Positions 1 through 8,924 of a DNA stretch of 64,000 nt are shown one piece after another. Below the pieces are notes generated by a model. The model was not told where the DNA came from, searched no databases, and saw only the letters and a list, made by a program, of their open reading frames with translations. Origin of the DNA: Pseudoalteromonas aliena SW19 (GTDB lineage Bacteria; Pseudomonadota; Gammaproteobacteria; Enterobacterales; Alteromonadaceae); contig NZ_AQGU01000027.1 of assembly GCF_014905615.1 (NCBI RefSeq), forward strand, positions 354,553 through 418,552, written 5' to 3'. Within the stretch, counting starts at the first letter, position 1; every line of letters begins with the position of its first letter. The translations under genes and the position numbers were made by a program.

Positions 1-2
1 CA

Positions 3-956
3 ACAAAAACGACGAACTATCGAGGAGTTGATGTAGGTATTATGCATGCCTGTGGACACGACACTCACGTAGCTATGTTGATGGGCGCAGCAGAGGTACT
101 TGCCAATATGAAAGGCGAGCTGCACGGCAACGTTATGTTTGTGTTTCAACCAGCAGAAGAAGGAGCACCAGAAGGCGAAGAAGGTGGCGCTGAGTTAATG
201 CTAAAGGAGGGAATATTTAAAAAGTATAAACCTGATGCAGCATTTGGTTTACACATAACATCAGGCTTACATAGCGGAAAAATAGGCTACAGGAGTGGTC
301 CTGCTATGGCGAGTGCGGATCGATTTGAAATAACAGTCCATGGCAAACAAGCGCATGGTTCTGCACCGTGGACAGGGGTTGACCCTATTGCGGCAGCGGC
401 GCAAATAGTAACAGGGATAAATCATATTGTTAGTCGTCAAATTAATATTACTAAAGAGCCTGCGATTGTCTCGTTTGGGAAAATAGCGGGTGGTGTACGT
501 AATAATATTATTCCAGAAGAAGTTGAAATGGTGGGTACAATTCGTAACTTTGATATGGATAACCGCGCAAAAATATTTGAAAAAATAAAAACAACGGCTA
601 CACACATTGCTAAATCGTCAGGGGCGACAGCAGAGGTACGTATTCACGAAGGTTACCCTGTTACAATTAATAACCCAGAATTGACCGCGCAAATGTTACC
701 TAGTCTTGAAAAGGCAGCAGGTAAGAATAACCTAGTCGAAATGGGAAAAATAACCGGGGCTGAAGATTTTTCATTTTATGCGCTAAAGATCCCAAGCGTA
801 TTTGTGTTTTTAGGCGGCACACCAAGCGAGCAAGACTTAAATACAGTGGCTAGCAATCACTCACCTTATTTTTATGCCGACGAGTCATCGTTTAAAGTAG
901 GCACTAAGGCGCTTAGTTTGTTAGCTATTGACTATTTAAACACGCATAAAAAATAG
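3..956 (+). CDS. M20-family amidohydrolase, C-terminal part (5' end outside the window)
   Basis: The reading frame is open from the left edge, so this is the 3' part of a longer gene. An internal ATG at 42 is not the start, because the conserved family sequence already runs before it. The HACGHDTHVAML metal-binding segment, the QPAEEG motif and a late GAEDFSFY segment identify a peptidase M20/M40 amidohydrolase (aminoacylase/hippurate hydrolase type), a zinc- or cobalt-dependent hydrolase of N-acyl amino acids or peptide-like amides. Its substrate cannot be told from sequence. A second, signal-peptide-bearing member of the family lies near the other end of the window (60985-62295, minus strand). 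A 9-bp hairpin follows the stop. Confidence 0.9.
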   Translation, partial: TKTTNYRGVDVGIMHACGHDTHVAMLMGAAEVLANMKGELHGNVMFVFQPAEEGAPEGEEGGAELMLKEGIFKKYKPDAAFGLHITSGLHSGKIGYRSGPAMASADRFEITVHGKQAHGSAPWTGVDPIAAAAQIVTGINHIVSRQINITKEPAIVSFGKIAGGVRNNIIPEEVEMVGTIRNFDMDNRAKIFEKIKTTATHIAKSSGATAEVRIHEGYPVTINNPELTAQMLPSLEKAAGKNNLVEMGKITGAEDFSFYALKIPSVFVFLGGTPSEQDLNTVASNHSPYFYADESSFKVGTKALSLLAIDYLNTHKK

Positions 957-964
957 TTTAAACG

Positions 965-993
965 ACCACGTTACGCTATTAGCTTAACGTGGT
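965..993 (+). terminator. Hairpin after the amidohydrolase gene
   Basis: ACCACGTTA and TAACGTGGT form a perfect 9-bp stem 8 bases after the stop codon, followed by a T-rich but interrupted tail. It is probably an intrinsic terminator, though the U-tract is weak. Confidence 0.55.
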
Positions 994-1187
994 ATTGCTG
1001 TTTTATTTAAAACATCGCATCATATTTTTAGCACTTGCTCAATTTTAAAAAAGCACACAGTATTAAAAAACTAACCGAGTATACAAATGAACCGGCGAGC
1101 AGTTTTTCTGTAAGATTAAAAATAATGAATCGATATTGCCGGTCTTATATCTCGATTCAATCTTCATAAGCATTAAGGATTTAAATA

Positions 1188-1595
1188 ATGGTAATTACTG
1201 GAAGCTGTTACTGTGGTGAAATTAAATACCAAGCAAAGTCTCAAAATAATAATGTACTTGTTTGCCATTGTACCGATTGCCAACGTATGTCGAGTGGCCC
1301 ATTTAGAGCTGTTATAATTGCAGAGCCAAACTCAGTAGTATTTACCCAAGGTGAGCCGAAAGAGTTTGTTAAAACAGCACAAAGTGGTAATAAACGTGCG
1401 CAAGGTTTTTGCGGTAACTGCGGTACAACACTTTATGCTACAAACGCAGCAAAACAAGATCGAGTGTATGGCCTGCGCATTGGCGCAGTTGACCAACGTG
1501 ATGAGTTTAAACCGTCTGTACAAATTTGGTCTCAATCAACGCTAAGTTGGTTGAACGATTTACACAAAATACCAGCTTTTGAAACTACGCCATAA
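1188..1595 (+). CDS. GFA-family zinc protein (glutathione-dependent formaldehyde-activating enzyme-like)
   Basis: A 135-residue protein with the usual GFA/CENP-V zinc ligands: CYCG near residues 7-10, CHCTDCQ near 26-32 and CGNCG near 75-79. Founding members bind glutathione and promote formaldehyde addition, but most bacterial homologues of this size have no proven reaction, so only the fold and zinc sites are claimed. AAGGAT lies at normal spacing before the ATG. The gene stands alone between two gaps and is probably monocistronic. Confidence 0.85.
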   Translation: MVITGSCYCGEIKYQAKSQNNNVLVCHCTDCQRMSSGPFRAVIIAEPNSVVFTQGEPKEFVKTAQSGNKRAQGFCGNCGTTLYATNAAKQDRVYGLRIGAVDQRDEFKPSVQIWSQSTLSWLNDLHKIPAFETTP

Positions 1596-1663
1596 AAATA
1601 AATTTTGTAGAAAGTCAGTTTTTCTGAAATTTTATTAGTTAAACAGCTGTCTATTTTAGTAGT

Positions 1664-1709
1664 TAACCTGAACTCTGGTTAAGGGATTTATTGTCCAGAG
1701 TTCAGGTTA
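1664..1709. repeat. Family C palindrome, minimal copy (C1)
   Basis: TAACCTGAACTCTGG and its exact inverse complement CCAGAGTTCAGGTTA (15 bp) flank a 16-base loop. The left arm continues TTAAGGGATTTA as in the longer copies at 13501 and 33154, and the right arm resembles the right end of the 13501 copy, so this looks like family C without its interior. It lies just before the small ORF at 1730 and could form a hairpin in that gene's leader. Confidence 0.8.
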
Positions 1710-1729
1710 GTTACAACAGAGGAAATATT

Positions 1730-1951
1730 ATGTGTAGTTCACCAAAAAGCAGCCGTGCAGTAAATAAAACAGCAATAAATTTTAATAATGAATTAACGCA
1801 AGAGCAGCGGCTACGGTTTGCTGCAAAAGCTAACTTAGCGCAAGAGCGCCGTGAGCAGCGCCAAGCTACTAACAAACGCTATGAGCAAAAGCATCTTAGC
1901 AATAAGTCGTCACATGGTTTATTTTCGTGGCTACAGCAACTCGTTAGCTGA
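1730..1951 (+). CDS. Small basic hypothetical protein (73 aa)
   Basis: The ATG at 1730 is preceded by an AGAGGAAAT Shine-Dalgarno sequence. A TTG at 1691 in the same frame lies inside the C palindrome and is less likely. The product is soluble and rich in Arg, Lys, Gln and Ala, with a central predicted helix (residues about 20-50, many QERREQR-type runs) and an aromatic C-terminus (FSWLQQLVS). No family is recognised. Its last 21 bases overlap the 3' end of the MFS remnant on the other strand. The good ribosome site supports expression, but function is unknown. Confidence 0.55.
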   Translation: MCSSPKSSRAVNKTAINFNNELTQEQRLRFAAKANLAQERREQRQATNKRYEQKHLSNKSSHGLFSWLQQLVS

Positions 1952-2353
1952 TTTGGCTAAAGTGGTATTTTTACCACTGCCCAAACCGCACAGTGCACAC
2001 AATACACCTGCAATAGCACACAGCCACAATGGCATGTTCCAATTTCCTGTTGTCGTATGCAATGCTCCAGCAAGCATTGGTCCGATAGCGGCGAGTAAAT
2101 ACCCTACACTTTGTGACATACCCGAAAGCGATGCTGCTTGCTGAGAGTTATCGCTTCGTAAACTAATAAACGATAGCCCCAATATAAAACATGCACCAGA
2201 GCAAAAAACCAACATTAAGGTCCACACAAAAGCAAAGTTAGGCATGTAAAGCAGCCCCAATGCACTAAGTGCACTCAACATGGCTAAAATAAAGCTAAGC
2301 GCGCTTTGATCTTTTAATTTGGAAAGTAGCGGAATTAGTATTAACCTAGGCAA
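1931..2353 (-). pseudogene. MFS transporter C-terminal remnant (CynX/NimT-like)
   Basis: About 140 residues with four or five hydrophobic helices and small-residue-rich loops typical of the last third of a major facilitator transporter. A full member has about 390-400 residues and 12 helices, so the N-terminal two thirds are missing. The frame runs on through the AraC remnant on the opposite strand without recognisable homology, and no start with a ribosome site exists. Only a TTG is available at 2353. The break coincides with the break in the AraC remnant, which indicates one deletion. Confidence 0.75.
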
Positions 2354-2499
2354 TGCCGTCGCTTTCTGATAAGCAAAGTGTACAGCAGGTGTCGGAGTTA
2401 TTAGGGTATGAGTCGGTTAGTGCGTTTATAACTATGTTTAAAAAGGTAATGAAAAAGTCGCCCATGAAATACATGAGCGATTTAAATCAGTTAAATTAA
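2353..2499 (+). pseudogene. AraC-family regulator C-terminal remnant (second helix-turn-helix only)
   Basis: A 48-residue frame reads SVQQVSELLGYESVSAFITM followed by FKKVMKKSPMKYM. This matches the end of AraC/XylS regulators, where the second helix-turn-helix gives way to the conserved F-K-x-x-x-G-x-S-P-x-x-Y segment. A complete regulator has roughly 250-300 residues. An in-frame TAG lies just upstream and there is no ribosome site. It abuts, tail-out, the C-terminal MFS remnant on the other strand, as expected if the shared promoter and 5' halves of a divergent regulator-transporter pair were deleted. Confidence 0.75.
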
Positions 2500-2503
2500 C
2501 GCC

Positions 2504-4564
2504 TTACCACGTATAAGTTGCCGAAAGCATTGCGGTACGTGGTTTGCTTGGAAAGTACCTGTCGCCTGTAAAGCTCGTATAATCGGCGCGCTCTGCATAA
2601 GCCTCATCAGTTAAGTTAATTACGCGAGCAAGCACTTCAAGGTTATTAGTAACTTGCCACTGTGCGCGCAGGCTTAAAATATCATGCCCTTGGTATTTAT
2701 TTATGTTTTCTGGAACGGTGTAATAGTTACCAACGCGATGCCACTGCAAAGCAAATTGCGTATTACTGAGTGCTTGCCATGTTAAATCAAGATTAGCAAT
2801 ATTACGCGGCGCGGTGTCTATGTCGTTGCCGTTTATGTTCAAACCATTGAGTACTTGGTTGTTAGTATAAGTATGCTTTGCGTAAGTACCAGCAAAGTTA
2901 AGCGCAAGCGTTTTTGTGAGCTGGTAGTCAAGTTCAAGCTCAATGCCACGATGGCGAGAGCTGCCATTGTTTACCGTAAAAAAGTCGCTATCGCGGTAAA
3001 TTGTGTTGTGTTTACTCATAGCGTAAACCGACACGCCATAACGTAGTTTTTCGTAAACCCCTTTCATACCCAGCTCTGCGTTATTCGCTATTTCGGCATT
3101 TAAATTTGCTGTTGTTTGCTTGCGTTGTAATTGGTATAACTCAGCGGCTTGTGGCGCTCGGTAACCGCGCGAAAAGTTTGCATAAAGCGTGTTATTTGTA
3201 TTGTACTGATAGCTAACCCCAAGCTTTGGCGATAAATTACTAAAGCTATTCTTAGCACTCGCTGGGCGGCTGTATCGGCAGCCACCAAATCCGCATTCAC
3301 TGCCATCGTCTTTTGTTCTACCTGCTAGCATATTATTGGTGTAGTCGTACCGCATATGCTCGTAGCGCAAACCCGCTGTTACTAACCACTTATTTAATTG
3401 CCAATCAACCGATACAAAAGGCGCATAAAGCGTTGCGTTTATATCGTAATCGTAATGCTTACCTTGTGGCACTGTAGCAACTAAAAATGCAGAGCCTTGA
3501 GTGGGCTCATTTTGGCTTTGAGTAAAGTCGGCTTGCGTGTATTCGCCATCAAGCCCTATGTTTACTTTTATATTGCTTTGTAAATTATGTTGATAAAGCG
3601 ATTGAACGCCAAAGCCGGTTTGGCTGTTTTTTTCAAGCGGTGTGCCGGGCAAAAAGTGCTTAAAAAAGTCCATACTTTGCTCGCGAAAATATAACGTAGT
3701 AGAGAGCACATCATCGTTGTTTAATTGCCATGTTGCATTGCTCCACGCTCTAAATGCGCGTGCTTTTCTAAATGCGTTTGGATCAAAGTTTTTTTGCGCG
3801 AGGTCTTCGTTTTTATAGCTTTCAAAACCGGTAATAAATCCAGCAGTTTGCTGATCTAGGTTTGTGTAAGTTAGCCCAGAGGTCAGTAATAAATTATTAT
3901 TTGAATAGCGATGGCGAATATTTACTTTTTGTTGCTCTACGCTTTCGTCGTCGCGGTAACCGCTATCGTCGGTAACACTTACGTTAATGCCTATGCCGCT
4001 ATTACCGTAATCTTGCCCTGCGCGTAATTTGTAGCGAGTATAGCCGTACGAGCCATAATCTAAACCAACTAAACCGCCGCCTTGAGTAGTGTCGGGTGTT
4101 ATAACATTAATAACACCATGCACAGCGTTTGAGCCATAAAGTGCAGAGCCTGGGCCTTTTAATACTTCAATGCGCTGCGCCATTTCGCTGTGCGCTTCAA
4201 ATAGCTCGTTTATATTGCAAAATCCAGCGGCTCTCAGTGGTATACCATCCTCTAGGGTTAATATGCCACCACATGCGCCAGCGCCCGAAAGTACTTGTGA
4301 ACGTAGTGCGGGTAAATACTCTTGACCATTTCCGCGTTGAATATTTGTACCCGCTACACGTTGCAAGGCTTCTTCAATATGGGTAGGTGCTATGCTATTT
4401 AACTGCGCTTCACTGAGTGTACTTATTGATAATGGGAGTGGGGTAGAAAGCGCTTCAATACGTGATGCAGTGGTTGTTATGGTTTCTATTGCATCATTAT
4501 TTTGATTATCGGCAAATGCAGTGTAGCTAAAGGGTAATAACAGTGGCAAAAAATAAGGTTTCAT
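2504..4564 (-). CDS. TonB-dependent outer-membrane receptor
   Basis: A 686-residue outer-membrane beta-barrel receptor for energised uptake of a scarce ligand by TonB-ExbBD. Residues 1-18 form a signal peptide. A plug domain follows (about 35-155) with TASRIEAL, the RVEVLKGPGSALYGSNAVHGVINV-like block and a Cys pair around GACGG. The barrel ends in the expected aromatic residue (YTW). No Fur-type box was seen in the 74-base upstream gap, so iron control is not supported. The ligand is unknown; the order resembles siderophore or vitamin receptors. No ABC transporter genes adjoin it. Confidence 0.92.
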   Translation of the reverse strand: MKPYFLPLLLPFSYTAFADNQNNDAIETITTTASRIEALSTPLPLSISTLSEAQLNSIAPTHIEEALQRVAGTNIQRGNGQEYLPALRSQVLSGAGACGGILTLEDGIPLRAAGFCNINELFEAHSEMAQRIEVLKGPGSALYGSNAVHGVINVITPDTTQGGGLVGLDYGSYGYTRYKLRAGQDYGNSGIGINVSVTDDSGYRDDESVEQQKVNIRHRYSNNNLLLTSGLTYTNLDQQTAGFITGFESYKNEDLAQKNFDPNAFRKARAFRAWSNATWQLNNDDVLSTTLYFREQSMDFFKHFLPGTPLEKNSQTGFGVQSLYQHNLQSNIKVNIGLDGEYTQADFTQSQNEPTQGSAFLVATVPQGKHYDYDINATLYAPFVSVDWQLNKWLVTAGLRYEHMRYDYTNNMLAGRTKDDGSECGFGGCRYSRPASAKNSFSNLSPKLGVSYQYNTNNTLYANFSRGYRAPQAAELYQLQRKQTTANLNAEIANNAELGMKGVYEKLRYGVSVYAMSKHNTIYRDSDFFTVNNGSSRHRGIELELDYQLTKTLALNFAGTYAKHTYTNNQVLNGLNINGNDIDTAPRNIANLDLTWQALSNTQFALQWHRVGNYYTVPENINKYQGHDILSLRAQWQVTNNLEVLARVINLTDEAYAERADYTSFTGDRYFPSKPRTAMLSATYTW

Positions 4565-4638
4565 ACATTCCTTGAGGACAAAATATAGTGCATTGGCTTT
4601 ATACTATGTGGTTTTGATATGTATTTAAAGTTGTTACG

Positions 4639-5295
4639 TTAAAACGCACGTAGCCTATAGATTTTATATGTAACTGAGAGCAGTAAGCATGCCGCTGCTG
4701 GAAATAACAACGCAAGCATTAAAAAGTAATTAAATAAAATATAACCTACAATCCCACCGAGTAAAAAGCCGCTAATAATGAGTAAAAAGATAACACATTT
4801 GCGGGTATCAAATTGCTCTCCTTTTAATGCTCTGCCAATCATTAAACCAAGATCTGTAAAAATACCGGTTAAATGTGTGGTGCGTATAACCGCACCACTG
4901 TAATTAGTGGCTAATGCATTTTGTAGCCCGCACGCAGCAGAGGCTAAAACAATACCGTAAGTGAATGTATTTTCAAGTAAGTAAGCGCTAATTAGTAACA
5001 ACAGCGCTTCAATAAAAAGTAAGGTGTCGTAATGGCGGCCTAATTTTAATGAACCACCTGAGAGTAAAAATCCAGAAAGTGCCGACCCCAGCATAAAGCT
5101 AATTATTACACACAGCAGTAATAGTGCTGTTACTTTACTCGTTATTGCTTTAATACCTAGCAAAGTAACAGAGCCCGATACGTGCGAAATAGCTTGATGT
5201 TCAAAACCTAATAACCCCACAGCGTTCACAATGCCCGCTATAAATGCAAGCGTAAACGCGCCATATTCAACCCATTTTGGTAATTTTGTAAACAT
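4639..5295 (-). CDS. DUF1275 (YoaK-type) integral membrane protein
   Basis: A 218-residue hydrophobic protein with about six transmembrane segments. The order of features fits DUF1275: an N-terminal G-x-V-N-A-x-G helix, HVSGSVT near residues 38-44, a central ATNYSGAVIRTTHLTGIFTD segment (about 129-148), then a basic linker and two last helices. The molecular function of the family is not established. It lies between the TonB receptor and the solute-binding protein on the same strand with short gaps, so co-transcription is possible. Confidence 0.85.
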   Translation of the reverse strand: MFTKLPKWVEYGAFTLAFIAGIVNAVGLLGFEHQAISHVSGSVTLLGIKAITSKVTALLLLCVIISFMLGSALSGFLLSGGSLKLGRHYDTLLFIEALLLLISAYLLENTFTYGIVLASAACGLQNALATNYSGAVIRTTHLTGIFTDLGLMIGRALKGEQFDTRKCVIFLLIISGFLLGGIVGYILFNYFLMLALLFPAAACLLLSVTYKIYRLRAF

Positions 5296-5330
5296 TAGTT
5301 ATGCCGTAGTGAGGAAATTTTTTAATCGAG

Positions 5331-6029
5331 TTAATTGCTTTTATACACTTGATTTTTAAAGCGCTTTATTTGCTCATCAACTAACTTTGTATCAATTATG
5401 CCACGTTTAAAGGCAATATAAACAGGGAGCGAAAATTCATTAAGTTGGCGAGCATAAATATTTTTGTATTCTTTTGAATACCATAATCCCGCTTGGTAGT
5501 TAGTAATAACGTATTCAACACGTTTTTTTTCAAGTAGTTCAAAGTTTGCTTTGGTTGAGAGTGACTGGATTAAACGGTTACCCTTTATATTGTATTGCGA
5601 AGCAATAGTACTGGGTAGAGGAACGCCGCGAAGCATAGCGACGGTGGAGTTTGATAAATCATTAGTGAGCAGTTTGTCGTTATTTAAAGCAAATAAGCCA
5701 AATTGAGTAATATGCAGTGGTTCATTAGTAAAATCTAAGTATTTTGCGCGCTCTTTGTTATTAGCCAACGAAAAATAGCAATCGTAGTAACCTAATCTCA
5801 TCTCTTTTTTAACACGTGCCCAAGGCAAGTGAACAATCTCAATGTGCAGGTTTAAATTACGCTCAATAAAGGTTAAGTATTCAATGTCTAGACCAGTAAA
5901 TGTATCGCTATTTTCATCGTAGATTGTAAAAGGTGGGTAATGAGTTGTTACGCAGCGTAATTTTTTTTGAGGCGCAGCAGATAGTAACGAAGAAAAAATT
6001 GAAACCATAAAAAACAATATTGTGCGCAT
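5331..6029 (-). CDS. Periplasmic solute-binding-like protein (SBP_bac_3 fold)
   Basis: A 232-residue protein with a signal peptide (residues 1-18, cleavage near LLSA-AP). The mature part begins LRCVTTHYPPFTIYDE and continues with FTGLDIEYL and the PWARV..M..GYYDCYFS block typical of family-3 extracellular binding proteins. No permease or ATPase gene is nearby. Many such orphan proteins occur in Alteromonadales and may serve as sensory or chemotactic binding proteins; that role is inferred. Ligand unknown. Confidence 0.85.
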   Translation of the reverse strand: MRTILFFMVSIFSSLLSAAPQKKLRCVTTHYPPFTIYDENSDTFTGLDIEYLTFIERNLNLHIEIVHLPWARVKKEMRLGYYDCYFSLANNKERAKYLDFTNEPLHITQFGLFALNNDKLLTNDLSNSTVAMLRGVPLPSTIASQYNIKGNRLIQSLSTKANFELLEKKRVEYVITNYQAGLWYSKEYKNIYARQLNEFSLPVYIAFKRGIIDTKLVDEQIKRFKNQVYKSN

Positions 6030-6153
6030 AAATGCTAATCCGATATTTTTTGTGAGTATATACCTGGCTGTTTAGTATACAGCCGAATTGAAATATTTGT
6101 ATTGATCTAAGTATTTTTACTAAGCGTATAAATAAAATTTTGTGGGATAGACC

Positions 6154-6402
6154 ATGTTTAACGCAGAGCAACAATCACGCATTATAGAAATGGCGTGGGA
6201 AGACAGAACTCCTTTTGAAGCAATAGAGCAATTGTATGGATTAAAATACTCACAATTAGTTGTTTTTATGCGAGAACATATATCAAAAGGCAGCTTTAAG
6301 GTTTGGCGAAAGCGTCATGCTGGTCGTAAAACAAAACATTTAAAACTTCGCGATCCTGCTATCATGCGCAGTCACTGTAAAACACAATATAAACAACGTT
6401 GA
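6154..6402 (+). CDS. DUF2805 / TIGR03643-type small protein
   Basis: An 82-residue protein with the conserved order I-I-E-M-A-W-E-D-R-T-P-F-E-A-I-E, a Y-G-L segment, VVFMREHI, then SFKVWRKRHAGRKTKH. This corresponds to a small, mostly marine-bacterial family of unknown function. The first half looks like a helix-turn-helix and the second half is strongly basic, so nucleic-acid binding is plausible but unproven. It is divergent from the solute-binding protein gene. Confidence 0.8.
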   Translation: MFNAEQQSRIIEMAWEDRTPFEAIEQLYGLKYSQLVVFMREHISKGSFKVWRKRHAGRKTKHLKLRDPAIMRSHCKTQYKQR

Positions 6403-6515
6403 TTTGCTCTAATCCAAAGGGTTACAATTTCATTCGTTGTTCATGATCGTTTGTTAAGTTGGGGTACTAAATCCCTGCTGTTTCAATCTTGAAGTTAACC
6501 CATAAGGACATTTAA

Positions 6516-7595
6516 ATGCTCATTGCGCTGGCTATTATCATCGCTTTTTTTTTACTAGTTACTTTGTTACCTATGTCTTACAGCCAGCATTACTTAGTGC
6601 GTAGCTGCGATTTTGTGCGCTTACAAGTGTTTTATATTGCCAGTTTAGTTACTGTTGCCTCACTATTTTTATTATGGCAAAGCAGCGCAATAGGTTATGT
6701 ATTTATAGCCTTAACCTCATTACTTATAATGATTTTACAAGGTAAATGGATTTACCCGTATACGTGGCTTGCTAAAAAAGAAGTGCAAAGTGCGCCTAAG
6801 CACATCGACCACAGCATAAGAATTATGTCGGCAAATGTACTTATGTCGAACCATAAAAGTGAGCAGTTAATTAGCCTTGTTGATGAGCATCAACCCGACC
6901 TACTTATTACGCTCGAAAGTGACAGCTGGTGGGAAAACAAATTATCAGTCATTAAAAAAAATTACCCGTATTACATAGAATGCCCTAAAGACAACCGCTA
7001 CGGCATGCATTTATACAGCAAATTTAAAATACTCGATGCACAAATATGTGAGCTAATAGAAAAAGATATTCCCTCAATTCATATTTTATTTGAAAACGAT
7101 GAAGGCCTGCAAATGCAAGGGCATTTTATTCACCCCGCACCGCCAAGCCCAACGGAGGAAGACTCATCACGCCCGCGCGACTCGGAGCTAATAATGGTGG
7201 CTAAAGCACTTAAAAATCCTACACGACCTGCCATAGTTGCCGGTGATTTGAACGACGTAGCTTGGTCGCGCAGCACCCGTTTGTTTATGCAAATAAGCGG
7301 CTTGTTAGACCCTCGGAAAGGCCGTGGTTTTTATAACACCTTTCATGCAAGCTACTTTTTTATGCGTTGGCCGCTCGATCATTTATTTCATAGCTCTGGA
7401 TTTAAAGTTAAAAGTATTAAACGCCTCGCTAAATACGGCTCAGATCACTTTGCGCTACTTACTGAGCTTTCTTACGAAAACGCTGATCAGCAGTCATTAG
7501 AAACTAAATCGGCGCAGCATAAGCAAGAAGAAATTCAAGAACTCGCTATGAGTAAAGCCGATAAGCGAAAGGTGCCGAGGTTTGAGAATAAGTGA
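6516..7595 (+). CDS. Membrane-anchored endonuclease/exonuclease/phosphatase-family protein
   Basis: A 359-residue protein with three hydrophobic segments within residues 1-80, then a DNase I-like domain (about 98-335). Expected catalytic motifs are present: SANVL (metal Asn), ITLESD (Glu), GDLNDVAWS (Asp/Asn), PLDHLF and GSDHFAL (catalytic Asp-His). Members cleave phosphodiesters in nucleic acids, phosphoinositides or related compounds; the target is unknown here. The last 25 residues are a polar Gln/Lys/Glu tail. AAGGAC lies before the ATG. It appears monocistronic. Confidence 0.85.
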   Translation: MLIALAIIIAFFLLVTLLPMSYSQHYLVRSCDFVRLQVFYIASLVTVASLFLLWQSSAIGYVFIALTSLLIMILQGKWIYPYTWLAKKEVQSAPKHIDHSIRIMSANVLMSNHKSEQLISLVDEHQPDLLITLESDSWWENKLSVIKKNYPYYIECPKDNRYGMHLYSKFKILDAQICELIEKDIPSIHILFENDEGLQMQGHFIHPAPPSPTEEDSSRPRDSELIMVAKALKNPTRPAIVAGDLNDVAWSRSTRLFMQISGLLDPRKGRGFYNTFHASYFFMRWPLDHLFHSSGFKVKSIKRLAKYGSDHFALLTELSYENADQQSLETKSAQHKQEEIQELAMSKADKRKVPRFENK

Positions 7596-7806
7596 TAGCC
7601 TTCAGTCATACTAATCAAAGCTTAGAGCTTGATTATATTTAAGCACTAATCTTCAGTTTCATCACAAATATTTAAACTCGAAGTATTGAAGAATAATTAA
7701 CTTATTTCGGCAGGTAATTGAATTAAAAGTGAAAGAAGACATAAGTTATCAGGTTTGTTAGATTGTAATGTATAGATATTTGGCTGTTGATTCATTAAGG
7801 AACCTC

Positions 7807-8658
7807 ATGGACGATAGTACACTAGATAGAATTGCTGAATTTATTTGTGGTAATGGAGAAAACCATCCTGAATATCGTTCTAGCTCAAAGATCACAAGCT
7901 TTTTTGAGCGCTCTGGATTACCTCAATTTGTCCATGATGGCTCAACTCGACAGTGGTGGGTACATGAAAAGCTTAAAGAATGTAATCGTGAACAATTAGC
8001 TGTTGTTCTCAAACGTCTTTCATCACCAAAAGAATACAAAGGTGATAGAGATAAAATTAAAAGTGCATTAGTCATGCTGAATGAAATCCTCTATGTAGAG
8101 GGTTTCAAGATTAAATTAGAAGGTCTTGAACCTAAGTTTGAAAAATGTGATATTAACTTTTCAGATGAAAATGGAAAAACTTCTTCACTTTTTCCAATGC
8201 CTGCACCTGATTTTATGGCGTTAGGTCTTGAATCAGAAGTAGGAAAGATACTTGTAGAGCGTTGGGAAGAAGCTCAGCGTTGCGTCGATTCTAAAGCCCA
8301 CCTTTCAGCAATAATAATCATGGGTAGTATGCTTGAAGGATTATTATTAGGAGTTCTTCAAAGAAACCCCGGTAAAGCAAATCAGTGCACTACTGCGCCT
8401 AAAGATTCAAAGTCAGGAAAAGTAAAAAATTTCGCACATTGGAAGCTAGCTGAAATGATTGATGTGGCACATAACGTAGGTTGGTTAGGTATGGATGTTA
8501 GACAGTTTTCTCATGCACTTAGAGGTTTTCGTAATCTAATACATCCTTATGAGCAAATGGCTAGTAAAATGTATCCTGATGCCGATACATGTAATATTTC
8601 TTGGTTAGTTGTTCAGGCCGCAGTAAATGATTTAGCGAGAGCATTGGAAAACGACTAA
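7807..8658 (+). CDS. HEPN/abortive-infection-like protein
   Basis: The ATG at 7807 is chosen because AAGGAA lies five bases before it; an upstream in-frame ATG at 7768 has no ribosome site. The 283-residue product has an N-terminal helical domain (about 1-110) resembling AbiJ-type N-terminal modules, a linker, and a C-terminal helical domain (about 150-280). That domain carries LRGFRNLIHP, an R-x6-H arrangement (Arg239, His246) like the ribonuclease motif of HEPN domains. HEPN proteins are common in phage defence and toxin systems. It stands alone between housekeeping-type genes. The assignment rests on motif memory and needs a profile search; nuclease activity is inferred. Confidence 0.55.
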   Translation: MDDSTLDRIAEFICGNGENHPEYRSSSKITSFFERSGLPQFVHDGSTRQWWVHEKLKECNREQLAVVLKRLSSPKEYKGDRDKIKSALVMLNEILYVEGFKIKLEGLEPKFEKCDINFSDENGKTSSLFPMPAPDFMALGLESEVGKILVERWEEAQRCVDSKAHLSAIIIMGSMLEGLLLGVLQRNPGKANQCTTAPKDSKSGKVKNFAHWKLAEMIDVAHNVGWLGMDVRQFSHALRGFRNLIHPYEQMASKMYPDADTCNISWLVVQAAVNDLARALEND

Positions 8659-8681
8659 ACACTTAGTTGATATAAGTGTTT
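8657..8681 (+). terminator. Hairpin directly after the HEPN-like gene
   Basis: AAACACTTA and TAAGTGTTT make a 9-bp stem around a 7-base loop. The left arm starts inside the stop codon of the preceding gene. The T-tract is short. Confidence 0.5.
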
Positions 8682-8848
8682 ACGATTAAATATAAAATTA
8701 GACCACGATATTTATTCCCCATTAAAGGCTATGTTTGCAGTCTTTGACTCCTCATATTAAAAGCGCGATGGAAAATCGTACCTACGAATATGGTTTAAAC
8801 TCGGCGTTTCCTTTATTGAAAGCTATCCTCTAAAAGCTACAAATAAAA

Positions 8849-8880
8849 AAGCCTAAAAGCGGTTATCCACTTTTAGGCTT
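8849..8880. terminator. Intrinsic terminator after the aldehyde dehydrogenase gene
   Basis: AAGCCTAAAAG and CTTTTAGGCTT pair over 11 bp around a 10-base loop, with A-rich sequence on the left that reads as a U-tract on the minus strand. It serves the minus-strand dehydrogenase and may also stop plus-strand transcription. The rest of the gap 8682-8924 holds nothing recognisable. Confidence 0.75.
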
Positions 8881-8924
8881 AGTAATTTTTTATTTTAAAC
8901 ACTTATTTCATTTATGCAGCTAAA

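Noticed and set aside
4565..4638. Fur box before the TonB receptor
   Set aside because: No GATAAT-type palindrome is visible on either strand.
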